DNA from: Lineus longissimus
Taxonomy: Eukaryota > Nemertea > Pilidiophora > Heteronemertea > Lineidae
Assembly: GCF_910592395.1 (NCBI RefSeq)
Contig: NC_088316.1
Location: 310,001-374,000, forward strand
Length of the DNA: 64,000 nucleotides
Reading direction: 5' to 3'
The position numbers and the translations under genes were made by a program. Positions 23,236 to 34,422 of the stretch are shown here, piece by piece. Every line of letters begins with the position of its first letter. Positions within the stretch are counted from its first letter, which is position 1. A model generated the notes under the pieces. The model had not been told where the DNA came from and did not search any database. It saw nothing but the letters and a program-made list of their open reading frames with translations.

Positions 23236-24640
23236 CAGTGGCACGTTTCTTAACCGCTAAGCCTATGAACTTGTAACTTTGTACACAGGACTCCCTTGGT
23301 CAGATGACCTGTGACACTAAATTTCGGTCCGATCTGATTCTTAATTTGGCCACCAGGGGGCCGAATGTAGATATCTAAAAAGTGTGATATCTCGCTTATT
23401 AATGACTTGTTTGGAATGAAATTTTTGTGGTAGGTACTCATAGCAAGGATACATCATATATCGTACAGGTTTTTAATTTGACCTACTTTTCAAGGTCACA
23501 GAGGTCAAATGGCGTAAATTGGCTGTTTCAGTGTAACTATGGCACGTTTCTTAACCACTAAAGCTATGAACTTGAAACTTAGTACATATAACCCCCTATA
23601 TCACATAGCCTCTGGTGCTGAATTTCAGTTTGATCTGATCCTCGACTTTGCCACCAGGGGGCCAAAAGTGGAAATCTAAAAAGTGTGATATCTCGCTTAT
23701 AAGTGACTTGTTTTCGATAAAGTTTTTGTGGTAGGTACTCTTAGGAAGAATACATCACATGTCTTACGAGTTTTCAATTTGACGTACTTTTCAAGGTCAC
23801 AGAGGTCAGATGGTGTAAATTGGCCGTTAGAGTGTAAACTATGGCACGTTTCTTATCCACTAAAGCTATGAACTTGAAACTTGGTACATATAACCCCCTA
23901 TATCACATAGCCTCTGGTGCTGAATTTCAGTTCGATCTGATTCTCAACTTTGCCACCAGGGGGCCAAAAGTGTGATATCTCGCTTATAAGTGACTTGTTT
24001 TCGATAACATTTTTATGGTAGGTACTCTTAGGAAGAATACATCACATGTCTTACGAGTTTTCAATTTGACCTACTTTTCAAGGTCACAGACGTCAGATGG
24101 CGTAAATTGGCCGTTAGAGTGTAAACTATGGCACGTTTCTTAACCAGTAAAGCTATGAACTTGAAACTTGGTGCATATAACCCCCTACATCAGATAACCT
24201 TTGATGCCGAATTTTGGCCTGATCTGATTCTTTATTCGGCCACCAGGGGGCCATAATGGAAAAAGGAAGAAGTGCAATATCTTGCTCATTTGAGTGAATT
24301 GTTTTCGATAAAATTTTTATGGCAGGGACTTCTAGCAAGGATACACCACATGTCCTACGATTTTTGGATTTGACCTCCTTTTCTAGGTCACAGAGGTCAA
24401 ATGGCATAAATTGGCCATTAGAGTGTAACTATGGCACGTTTCTTAACTGCTGAAGCTATGAACTTGAAAGTTGGTACATGTAACCCCCTACATCAGATAA
24501 TCTCTGACACCGAATTTTGGCCTGATCTGATTCTTGATTTGGCCACCAGGGGGTCAAAACTGAAAAAGTAGGACGTGCAATATCTCGCTTATTAATGACT
24601 TTTTTTCGATGAATTTTTTATTGCAGGGACTCATAGCAAT
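23236..24640. repeat. ~300-bp tandem array, 5 copies
   Basis: Five diverged units anchored by GGCACGTTTCTTA at 23240, 23541, 23843, 24130 and 24433 (spacing 301, 302, 287, 303). Each holds TGAACTTG, CCACCAGGGGG and TCAAGGTCACAGA-type blocks. The frames are broken by stops. It may be the body of an interspersed element with a satellite-like interior. Confidence 0.92.
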
Positions 24641-25118
24641 CACACGATATTGATCTTGTTGATGTCATAGACAATTATTGGTTGGATCATAAACTTATAT
24701 ATACTGCCCTGTCTTATTACTTGACATCAATACACATCTAAAAAAAGTCTTCATGCCTGATTGTGTTCACCATATTCACCTCTAAATTAAGCATGATCCT
24801 GCCTACTAAAAGATGTATACGGTGAGCACAATGGCCCCTGGCCGTTTCATTGAAAACTTTATTCAATATCATACATATGTATTTTATATTTTGCATGACT
24901 GTGATGTTAATGATGAATTATAAGAATATTATATGCATTTATATATTCGTTGTTTTTGGTTCTTGGACATTCAGACCTACAGGCATGACCTACCCAAGGT
25001 ATTCAGGCTACTCCATGTAGGCGACTTGAGATACAATGTGGGTTACTTGGGCCTGTCATCAAGAGCCTAGTGAAATAGATGTTCTGCCAGGCATATGGTC
25101 CTGTCCTAATGTTGATGA

Positions 25119-25248
25119 GACATTGGGTGATATGAATAAAGACTAGCAAATGCTTTTACTCCGGTTTTGTACAGGAAGGCCTAGTGTAAATGTACCTGGA
25201 GATTTAGATAAAAGCATTTGCTAGTCTTTATTCATATCACCCAATGTC
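25119..25248. repeat. Perfect 40-bp inverted repeat with 50-nt loop
   Basis: Arms 25119-25158 and 25209-25248 are exact reverse complements. Each arm carries GAATAAAG on one strand or the other. It could be a MITE, a hairpin RNA or a transcription-end structure. Confidence 0.93.
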
Positions 25249-25648
25249 ACAGGCAGCCCTATTGGATAGAACTTTGTCACAACCAGTCTTTGCAAATAGA
25301 CCATTCTCACAACCTATCTTAGCGAATGGACCATTGTCACAACCAGTCCTAGCTAAGGGGCCATAGTTGCAGCCAATCCTAGCTGTTGGATATTGTCACA
25401 GCCTTCTTGGCTGGCTATCTGAATACATATCTAACAAGTCATTCAGCTTCTCATTCAGATGTGTTGTCTTCTTCAAGCTCCATTGTCTCCGCCAAGCCAG
25501 GTTTTGTCAATCCTCACAAATGTTTATGGAAAGAGGACAATGTTACCATATCCAGAGACAATGAACTTTCCATGAGACATTGACCTACAGCCAACCATCA
25601 GGTCGAGTTTATCTTACAAATCTATCGAAAAACATATGAACAAGTGTA

Positions 25649-25654
25649 AATAAA
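25649..25654 (+). promoter_or_regulatory. Candidate poly(A) signal AATAAA (plus strand)
   Basis: AATAAA on the plus strand 3 kb after the SLC17 stop codon, 11 bp from a minus-strand AATAAA. Another candidate for SLC17 is within the inverted repeat near 25134. Confidence 0.35.
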
Positions 25655-25664
25655 AAATACATCT

Positions 25665-25670
25665 TTTATT
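25665..25670 (-). promoter_or_regulatory. Candidate CLPB poly(A) signal
   Basis: AATAAA on the minus strand about 1 kb beyond the CLPB stop codon; it would give a 3' UTR of about 1.0 kb. Confidence 0.5.
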
Positions 25671-26695
25671 CAAAAATCCCTCACTAAGTACATTTACACA
25701 TAAATGACATTTACCAGTAAAATCATAGCTCTATTTGTTTTATACCCAAAGAGAGAAGACTAGAAAAATTCATGCACCAAACAAAATTATTACAAAATGC
25801 ATTGATATTACTCTTCAGCACTATTTTACAACACAATCGGACAATCACCAAGGATAGTAACAAAATCTGTTAAGAGACAAAGCTAAGAACAGACGGACAT
25901 TAGCCTCCTGTAGTCGGAACAACATTCAGTATTACAGTCAGACACAGAGCTGAAACAGAAGCTGGCAGTTAACATAACTGACTAGAGATGCTGACTTCTT
26001 CCACGATACAATACTTCCATCTCTGTTACAAGGGGATTGTCATTATACATTATCTGCTCCCCATGATTCCTCCTTCTTCTATACTTTTTGTATGAAAATA
26101 AGGATGCTTTCATAAGAGAGTTCGACCTACTGTTCCAAATACTCCACCTACACAGAATGCTTCAACCCATTCTGCCATCCTTTCCAAGCTCCTACTGACT
26201 ATGGAAAAAATAACCACAGCAATTTCACTAACAACGTTGATCAAATCTCACAACAAACAAATGATAGACAAAATGAATATGGCACAGTATCATGATATCT
26301 ATAAGATATGCAGGAGGGTCAGAACAGACTTATTATAGATTGTCCGATGCCTCACCATTCACAACAGTATCATCATTTCAGCAGAGCAATTTCAAAATTT
26401 CAAAATTAATACATGCTTTGAGTGCCAAAACTCTAATGGCCAGACTAAACAGGGTTGTTGGAGTTGTGTCATGATGATGACATCCAATGGCTGCCACACA
26501 CACATGGACACCTAGCCAGCAAAAGTGATCATTTTCTGGAGCGGTTGTGTACAAAATGAATTTCTAAATGGATTAAGGCTGCGGTCCAGTATGTGAAGAT
26601 TGATTTGGGGAGATGTAATGAAACTCCAAGAGATACTTTAGAAATGACAATGAGGTGAAAATATTCCTATACCAAAACTATAATAGCTATTTGCC

Positions 26696-29600
26696 CTAAC
26701 TGAACTCATTGAAAATATTTGAAGCATTGTTCAATGGTAAATCCTCATACTCATCCCTCCCTGCTTCTCCTTTCTTGACAATCTGTAACTTGAGCGACGG
26801 AGGCTGGTTGTTCTTATGTAACTGTTTCTCTTTAGAGGGCGCTATCTCATCGTTGGGATTCTCGACGGCAATGCGTAATCCACAGCCCTTGTTGATGAGC
26901 TGTCTCTCATGTGCCGTGGCTAGCTGGGTCACCACGCGTCGTTCAACCTGTAGGAGGGGACAAAGTATAGAACAGAGCATCTGCCAACATCATTTTCAAA
27001 AACTCCTTAATGTCGAGTCTCAACAGCAATTCTTCTTGTTTAGTATTTGTTCTCTTGAATATCTTTGTAGCATTCATAAGCACTTACCTCATGTTTGATA
27101 GATCTAGCACCATAATGAACATTATAACCTTCAGCCAGTACATCAATGACCTGCCGGTCCCATACGAGCTCGATGCTATTGCGTTCCTTGGCCTGAAAGA
27201 GTAAGACAGGATATCATGAATGAATGAGGTAGTGTGACCATTTGTAAGGACTGTCACCTGTCTATAGAAGTCAAGCATGCAGGAGTCAGCCACTTGTCTA
27301 GGAATTTGCCACAAGCATCACTGTTGGCTTGCTTCCTTGTTTTACAAAGCATATTCAGTAGAGCATGTACAGCAGAAGTGGAAGCCTTGCCTGCCATTTC
27401 AATGATGATAGTATGAAATACAATGAGCAATGTTTGAAAGCACTTGAAATCATAGTCCCTGGCTGAGACTGATTTCAGTTGAGTCTCTGACTGGTTTATC
27501 AATCCAAAATTTGATAGAAGTTTTCTTGCTATGAATCATCGGGCAATGAATTTGAAGCCAGGTATGCCAACCAGGCCAATAACAAACTCACCCTCTTTGC
27601 CCAGAACTCCAACTCTTTGACGACAAGCTTCGATAATTCAGCTCTTGAAAACGGCAGAAAATACACAATTTCATTGATTCTTCCCAGGAACTCATCGCGA
27701 CGGAAATGACGCTTCAGGATTGGACGGACTATCTCATCCTTGAACTTCCTTGAGATGGTGATCCTCTCGGCTATTTCGTTACCATCTGAAAGGCAGAATC
27801 GCTAACAGTCTTCCATATTTCAAAACAATGGCATGAGGTCACAGATCCGTGTTAAATACAGAAATCTGAAGTCAAAATGTCTTTGAATATTGTCATGTAC
27901 TTTAAATGATATACATTACCAAATTTCCATCTTGGTGTCAACAGCCAAACAGCCATTCGTTGGTCAGAATGATAAGCTCTTTTTGTGTTGTATTTTCTTT
28001 GCATTACAGAAGAGCTGACTTTACCAGTACACTTTACAGCTTATTCAGTCTAGCTTACCAGATATCTCATTGGACCTCTCGACAGTGAGAAGTGTTGTCT
28101 CCTCTCTCAAGTCGAGGGCATGCTGAGCAATCTCCTCACTCGCAAGGTTAGACGTCATGATGAAGATGGCATCTTTACACTCGATGGTCTTGCCTTTCCC
28201 ATCCGTAAGTCGACCCTAAAGAAAGAGTGAAGCTGTGGTCAATTATTAGGTTTTTACTCAGAAGGACAGCTGTCTGGCTATACACACACTCGGTTACAAT
28301 TAGTCACATGCCCCACAAAAGGTTTTAAATCAATACACTCGCACATCACACACCGTGACTTTAGCCAGACCAACCTGACCAGGCCACTCACACATCAGAC
28401 ATCCCGGCTCTAGTGAGACCAACCTGACCAGGCCACTCACACATCAGACATCCCGGCTCTAGTGAGACCAACCTGACCAGGCCACTCACACATCAGACAT
28501 CCCGGCTCTAGTGAGACCAACCTGACCAGGCCACTCACACATCAGACATCCCGGCTCTAGTGAGACCAACCTGACCAGGCCACTCACACATCAGACATCC
28601 CGGCTCTAGTGAGACCAACCTGACCAGGCCACTCACACATCAGACATCCCGGCTCTAGTGAGACCAACCTGACCAGGCCACTCACACATCAGACATCCCG
28701 GCTCTAGTGAGACCAACCTGACCAGGCCACTCACACATCAGACACCCCGGCTCTAGTGAGACCAACCTGACCAGGCCACTCACACATCAGACATCCCGGC
28801 TCTAGTGAGGCCAACCTGACAGGCCACTCGCACATCAGACACCCCAGCTCTAGTGAGACCAACCTGACCAGGCCACTCACACATCAGACACCCCGGCTTA
28901 GAGAGACCAACCTGACCAGGCCACTCGCACATCAGACATCCCGGCTCTAGTGAGACCAACCTGACCAGGCCACTCACACATCAGACACCCCGGCTCTAGT
29001 GAGACCAACCTAACCAGGCCACTCACACATCAGACATCCCGGCTCTAGTGAGACCAACCTGACCAGTGTCAGCTGTCCTCCCTTCTGAAGGTCGGCAAAA
29101 CCAGGGCTGATCCAATAAAGTTGGCAATGCACTTTACCAGAATAAATTAGATTCTAACCTAGACTCACCTCATCAAATAACTGTAACATAGTAGTCAAGA
29201 CGTCCGGATGTGCCTTGTCGACTTCATCAAAGAGAACCACCGCATTTGGACATGCCCTTAGCTTCTTGGTCAGCTGTCCACCCTCCTCGTGGCCCACGTA
29301 ACCAGGAGGTGATCCGATGAACTTGGCCACTTCATGCTTCTCCTGATACTCGGACATGTCCAATCTAATGAAGCCCTTCTTTTCCTTTTCAGCCTTATGG
29401 AGGTATTTGGCAACCTGCTTGGCGAGCTCTGTTTTGCCTATGCCAGAGGAGCCGAGGAAGAGAAACACCAGTGGGTGGTCTTCATCATACCAACCATTCT
29501 CCTTTCTTCTGATTGCTGGAAGACAAATGTTTGAACCTTTAACATGAGGCAATTGTCTTAGCTTTAGCTTTATGATCCACAATAAAGGGATATCATTTTA

Positions 29601-32431
29601 CTCCTCAATATCAATGCTGGGTTTATACCTAGAACCTCGTTGTAAGCAGTAGGCATTTGAGTCAACCACTGGTCATAGTTCCTAAGACGCAAAAACTTTC
29701 TTTCATCATCCCCTGATTTGAGCTGCTAGATCTACCGACTCACCTGATGCAACCGTGGCAATCGCAGCCTCTTGTCCAATAAGATGTTCCTTAATCCTCT
29801 GCTCCAGTGGGAATTTGCACCTCTCCTCAGCCTCTCTCTCCTGTTTTTGGGTGATGTACTTGGATTCATTCTCAACGAGGAGATTCTTAATGCGATCATC
29901 CTTGGCGTAAGATGCTGGTCGGTGCCCGTTGTAATTTTCAGCTGTCGGATCTGCCCCTGAAGAATAAGGGCTGTGTGTCAAACTCGGTCTCAGATGACTT
30001 GAGGTTTTTAGATTCTTCTATGGTGGTAAATGCTTGGTTGTGATAAAGATCAGTATGAATTGTCCCTTCTATTGTACAGCAAGTCTATGCTTTGACTGAT
30101 TCATATTCAAAAGCACTAACACTCGTGACAGGGCTAAAAGTGAATTGATGCTACAGCTGCCACGGAAGTCGGTGCCCTCCAAAATGGCATTCGTGCCCTC
30201 TCATTTCCCAGTACCTAAGGCTAAAATGGCTCTGAAGTGGCCCTGAAACATCTTTAAATTCAAGGCCTGGATTGAGTAATCAGTTGAAACGTTGACTGAA
30301 GGCAATCTTTGCCTTACCATAGTCCAAGAGTAACTTGACAATCTCACAGTTATCAGCCAGGACGGCATAATGTAATGCAGTACACCCTTTGAAAGAGGCA
30401 CGATTGCTGAGAAGATCACTGAACTCATCTTCTCTTGTGATCATCACTGAAATATGAAGTGTAGATTGTAACAGATAAGCAGGGGGAAGTCTTTCTTCAC
30501 AATGTTTCGGACAGTCTGCACTGTGAACTGTGTCTGAATGATCCACAGTCACAAGAACATAAGTGTTATGTAACATATACAAGTGTTTACAAAGAAGGGA
30601 TTAGTAATTGAAAAACAAACAGACACAGGTGAACCGGAGAGCAAAGTCAGCAAAAGCCAATTGGAGCTCATTTGAAGTTATTATCATCGATTACTTTTTA
30701 ACAGAAACACATCTCCTTCTGAGGCATTTTAAGTCAGATCAACCATGGAAACACCAAACTGTCTTGGACATACCAAGCAATGCTGTTAGGGGTCGATGAA
30801 ACTGAATCAGGGAATCAGTTACAGCATAATTTATGCTACACCGGAACAGTGTCCATTGTTCTTTTTGACCAGAGCTACTTTTAATTCCATTCAACTCATA
30901 CTGTACCATTATAACTAAGTCCTGTCATCCTCTTACCTTGCAAAGAATTCAGCCTATTTTCTCTGGCGATTTGATAAACATTGCTGAAGTCATCACCAAG
31001 ATTTGGGTCAGCACCATTTTCCAAAAGAACTTTTATACACCTAAAAATGAAATTGAGTAAAATCATCCTTTATTGGTAAAACTGTCACTAAATATATTGG
31101 ACTCTTGAGTGAAAATGTAAACGTGGGCTTATCGCGTCTATCTAGGACCAGTCAAACTAACTGTAGCACCAGCCAATGTGCCCTACTGGTAACACTGCTG
31201 AAAGCCTTCAAATCAATCTCTGATAACTCAGACTTCTGTGCAGATAACTTACTCATAATTCCTATTGATGACAGCAACATGGAGGGCTGTCCAACCCAGC
31301 TGGTGTCTCTGATTCACATCCACACCAAGTTTTATTAACCTGCAAGTCGAATATAAAAAAATTGATAGAAAAGTATAACAAAAAGAATCTCCAAAATATA
31401 GCTAATAAAAGTAGCCAATGACCCAGAATTTGTTTGTTTTGTATGTAGATACCCGAGAAAGATGCTTGGTTTAGGTAAGGTTGGTTTAGCATTATGCTGA
31501 GATATTGTAAGCACACTTGTAGCAGATGTTCTGATGACGTGAGTTCATGTTCCAGTTCATTCACTTCAAAAGGCATGTCAATCGAAACTCCAGAATTATT
31601 GCAATACCAAACTTTCTATCCAAAGCTCCATAGTCCAAATTTAGTATGCATACTTTGAGTGACACATGGCTGCACAGTATGGGATCAGGCGGCACTGCGT
31701 ACAGTTCCTTAAAGCATAGATACTTTTAAATAGACCTCCATGGCTGCACAGTGAGTGACAATTTCCTCACCTCTTGATATTGTCTGGATTATTGAACTTT
31801 GCGTCTCTCATCAAATGGTCATCTGTAAAAAAATAGTAAAATAAGATACGCCACACGCGTAGTACCAAATCTTTTTAGATCCGAGACGAGAGGAGTTCAC
31901 TCACAATCAACCCAGGGATTGTTTTAGCAAAGGGACGTTTCGACTGGATAGCAAACTATAGTGCAGAGACACATCACTCATCAGGGGTCAGGCATGTCAT
32001 GAATGTAAACTCACAGCCTCAAAATCAATCATTGAATCAACTTTGGTGTGTACTGTATGGCCCCTATGATCCTTACTGTTTGCATTTCCTGCAGCACAGA
32101 GTGCCACCGTTCCAATACCAGCAATTCCGACAGATATTCCAGCACCAACAAGCTTTGTGTGTCTGAATCTTATGCAACATCTTCTGCCATTTTGCAAAGC
32201 ATTGATATAGCAATGGTTTTCCGACAGGCGCAAGCCAGCAATCCAATTAGGGAATGATCGTTGGTTTGTAGCAGAACCATTGATATTGTGGGTATAATGG
32301 TTATATTTTCTTAGTGGAAAACTTTTATTTTTACATGTTAAATTTGGTTTCGAGAATGGGGATCTTATCAATATCTTGCAAAACGATGATTTTGTGGAGC
32401 AAAATTTTGAAAAAGTTCCAAAAGCCGCCAT
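26696..32431 (-). CDS. CLPB: CLPB mitochondrial ankyrin/AAA+ disaggregase, 11 exons
   Basis: CLPB keeps proteins of the mitochondrial intermembrane space soluble. Exons: 32011-32431, 31771-31822, 31253-31339, 30937-31040, 30318-30446, 29744-29956, 29169-29515, 28059-28215, 27592-27785, 27088-27192, 26696-26947; about 686 residues (human 707). The N-terminus is basic and rich in S/R/K/N, as expected for a presequence, with a hydrophobic Gly/Ala/Val segment near 95-115. Ankyrin repeats follow ([45 protein letters not shown]). The single AAA+ module has Walker A GSSGIGKT at 357-364, pore loop GYVG at 407-410, Walker B VVLFDE at 428-433, sensor-1 MTSN, an [11 protein letters not shown] arginine-finger region and sensor-2 [12 protein letters not shown]. 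The exon 1 end is uncertain: the strong donor GTGAGT 4 nt earlier would put exon 2 out of frame, so GTTTAC, giving phase 1, was preferred; a missed small exon is possible. It converges with the SLC17 gene. Confidence 0.96.
28366..29067. repeat. 49-bp minisatellite, ~14 copies
   Basis: A 49-bp unit (contains CCAACCTGACCAGGCCACTC) fills most of CLPB intron 7. The unit is not a multiple of three. Confidence 0.97.
31665..31752. mobile_element. 60-bp insertion flanked by 14-bp direct repeats in CLPB intron 2
   Basis: CATGGCTGCACAGT occurs at 31665-31678 and 31739-31752, flanking a 60-bp segment. The 64 bp at 31678-31741 match 53051-53114 with one mismatch. It looks like a small inserted element or retroposed short RNA. 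Confidence 0.6.
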
Positions 32432-34422
32432 TGTTCATAATGGTATAAACAAGGTCTCGTTAGGGAGTTTTTCCCAAATGTACGCGATGATGACGTGCCC
32501 CATTAACAGGACGTAACATTTATTTTAAAATGCGTTTCCAAAGTGAATGCATGAAGACAACCCATTTGTGTCGTATATCACTGGAAACGCCCGATTCCCT
32601 TGATTCTGCAGGATGTTAAATCGGGCATTTTATTTCTTTAAATAAATCATTAGCGTCGCATTTGCTCCTAGCTCTGTTCACCATCGGCAATAAATTGCCA
32701 ATTGGGCCAGACAATCACGAAAAACCCCAAATATTATACATTTCTTCCTGAATAATTCTTACAGAGACCATTCTCCCATGAAAGACAGTTGCTTACGCTA
32801 TACAAAAATCAAAAAAAATCGAGGGTCAACCATTGAACTTTTAGATATGTTGAATTTTGCACAAATCAGCGAAAAACGCACCAACTGGCACTGGACGGCA
32901 TTTCAACACGGGGCCGACGCACATCCCAAGTTCAGTGTACACATACGTCGGCAACAACAGTATAAATGCGTAGTTTCTTGTTAGTCGCCTATTGAGTTGC
33001 GCTCTAGGTTTCAGAAACTCCAAAAAAACATGTCTTTGCCAAAACAACTGCTGAATCAACGCTGACATACTGTAAGGACCGAGAAATCAGTGATTTTAGG
33101 AACTACGGTTACTACTGAACAACTGAATGATATTGTCATTGTCATTCAAATAAAAGTAGTTTTCGTGAAAGAATATTATTTGGACTAGTTAGAAATATCA
33201 CAGTTTCAACAAATTCTTTGAAAATTAGTCCATATTTGGACACTAGACCTCGCATTTTCCCGTCCGCAAAGTCAAAGGCCACTTCGAAAACCTTCAAAAA
33301 AGGGGCAAAAAAGCATGTCCACTCATTGATCAAAATCACCCATCAAAATAATTTTTTTTCTTTTTTCTTTCGTTGACCCATTAAAAAGATTATAATGCAT
33401 AATACACTGTAATTTCTTTTAAATATAATGAAAGACAAAGAAATGCTAGCCCACCAAACTTAGAGGGCCGCTGTCCACACTTTCGTCCACACTTTCGTCC
33501 ACAGTTTACACCTACCCCGGATACCAGTTGATTGGAAAATAGGTGGCAGTCAAGTATTTCCGCTCTATAACAATGACGAAGTTTCTCTAAGTTTTCCTCA
33601 TTTATTCCAAGTTTGACTGTATTATATTGCTCAAAGGTTCGTCCAGATATGGCAGACATGATGCATGGATGGAGAGCAAGTTATACCGTAGATTTATGCT
33701 CATAGTTGGTAGTTTCATTGATTCTTGAGCGAAAAAAAGTCCACTGAAAAATGCCAAATGTCAAATCTTCTCTGGGGACTCTGTTCTCACAAAAGACAAC
33801 AGTTCAGATTTTTGTCTCCCAATTTGTGATTGAGATGTTTGTATTTCAGATTATTTAGCTTGCAAGATGACACTCTCGTTTGTCACTGTGAAACTTATCT
33901 AAAGTTTGTTGATAGGCCTTTGACATGGAGTCTGTTGACTTAGAACAGTATGCCGGCCCCGCGCGCTGGTACGTGGTAGGGCGTGGCGAAGTCAGCGTCT
34001 GGCCGGCAATGCCAATGGCAAGTGGGTGGTCACACACCCTTGCATACAAGGCATTTCAATTTCAATACACTTTCAAACCTCTGATATGTCTGGTGAAAAC
34101 AGCACCCATCCCTTCAGATACACTGTACTGTATTATAATGGTGGTAGGCGTTGGAATCCAACCCACTAATCAGGCTGGTATTACGCCCTACAGTTACATT
34201 GTATCTCGTGTCTCCATTTCATGTGATATGATTATGAAATTCAAGGATTTGCGAACTAAAAGCTTCAGTACATGTAATTTGGGAACATTTCTGAACGTAC
34301 TTCCAAACATCAGAAATCAGCCAATGGCAGGTCATTATCTTTGAGAGTCATTCGGGCAGAAATGGATGAATTAATAAACAATGATGATTGATATGAATTC
34401 TTATATTTGCAGTGATGTAAAC
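32432..34422. other. Divergent intergenic region between CLPB and EXOC1
   Basis: It holds the third promoter-associated element (32453-32848) and a short GC-rich tract near 33955-34015. No coding exon was recognised. EXOC1 probably has an untranslated first exon here, because its coding exon opens with an acceptor at 34411-34412. Confidence 0.7.
32453..32848 (+). repeat. Promoter-associated element, copy 3
   Basis: About 396 bp, roughly 90% identical by eye to the copy at 16017-16426. Its GGTCTCG end begins 22 bp upstream of the CLPB start codon (32431) and points at CLPB. Confidence 0.88.

Larger units (their letters stand above)
22659..26695. other. Convergent 3' region between the SLC17 gene and CLPB
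   Basis: It contains the SLC17 and CLPB 3' UTRs, a 19-bp minisatellite, a 300-bp tandem array, a 40-bp inverted repeat and degenerate copies of a CACAACCAGTC-type motif at 25250-25410. No coding exon was recognised. Confidence 0.75.

Noticed and set aside
28366-29067. Possible CRISPR-like array (regular repeats)
   Set aside because: Whole 49-bp units are repeated with no unique spacers, inside an animal gene intron; it is a minisatellite.
33925-34344. 139-codon frame upstream of EXOC1
   Set aside because: No family resemblance, no repeat support and no fitting splice sites; likely chance or 5' UTR.
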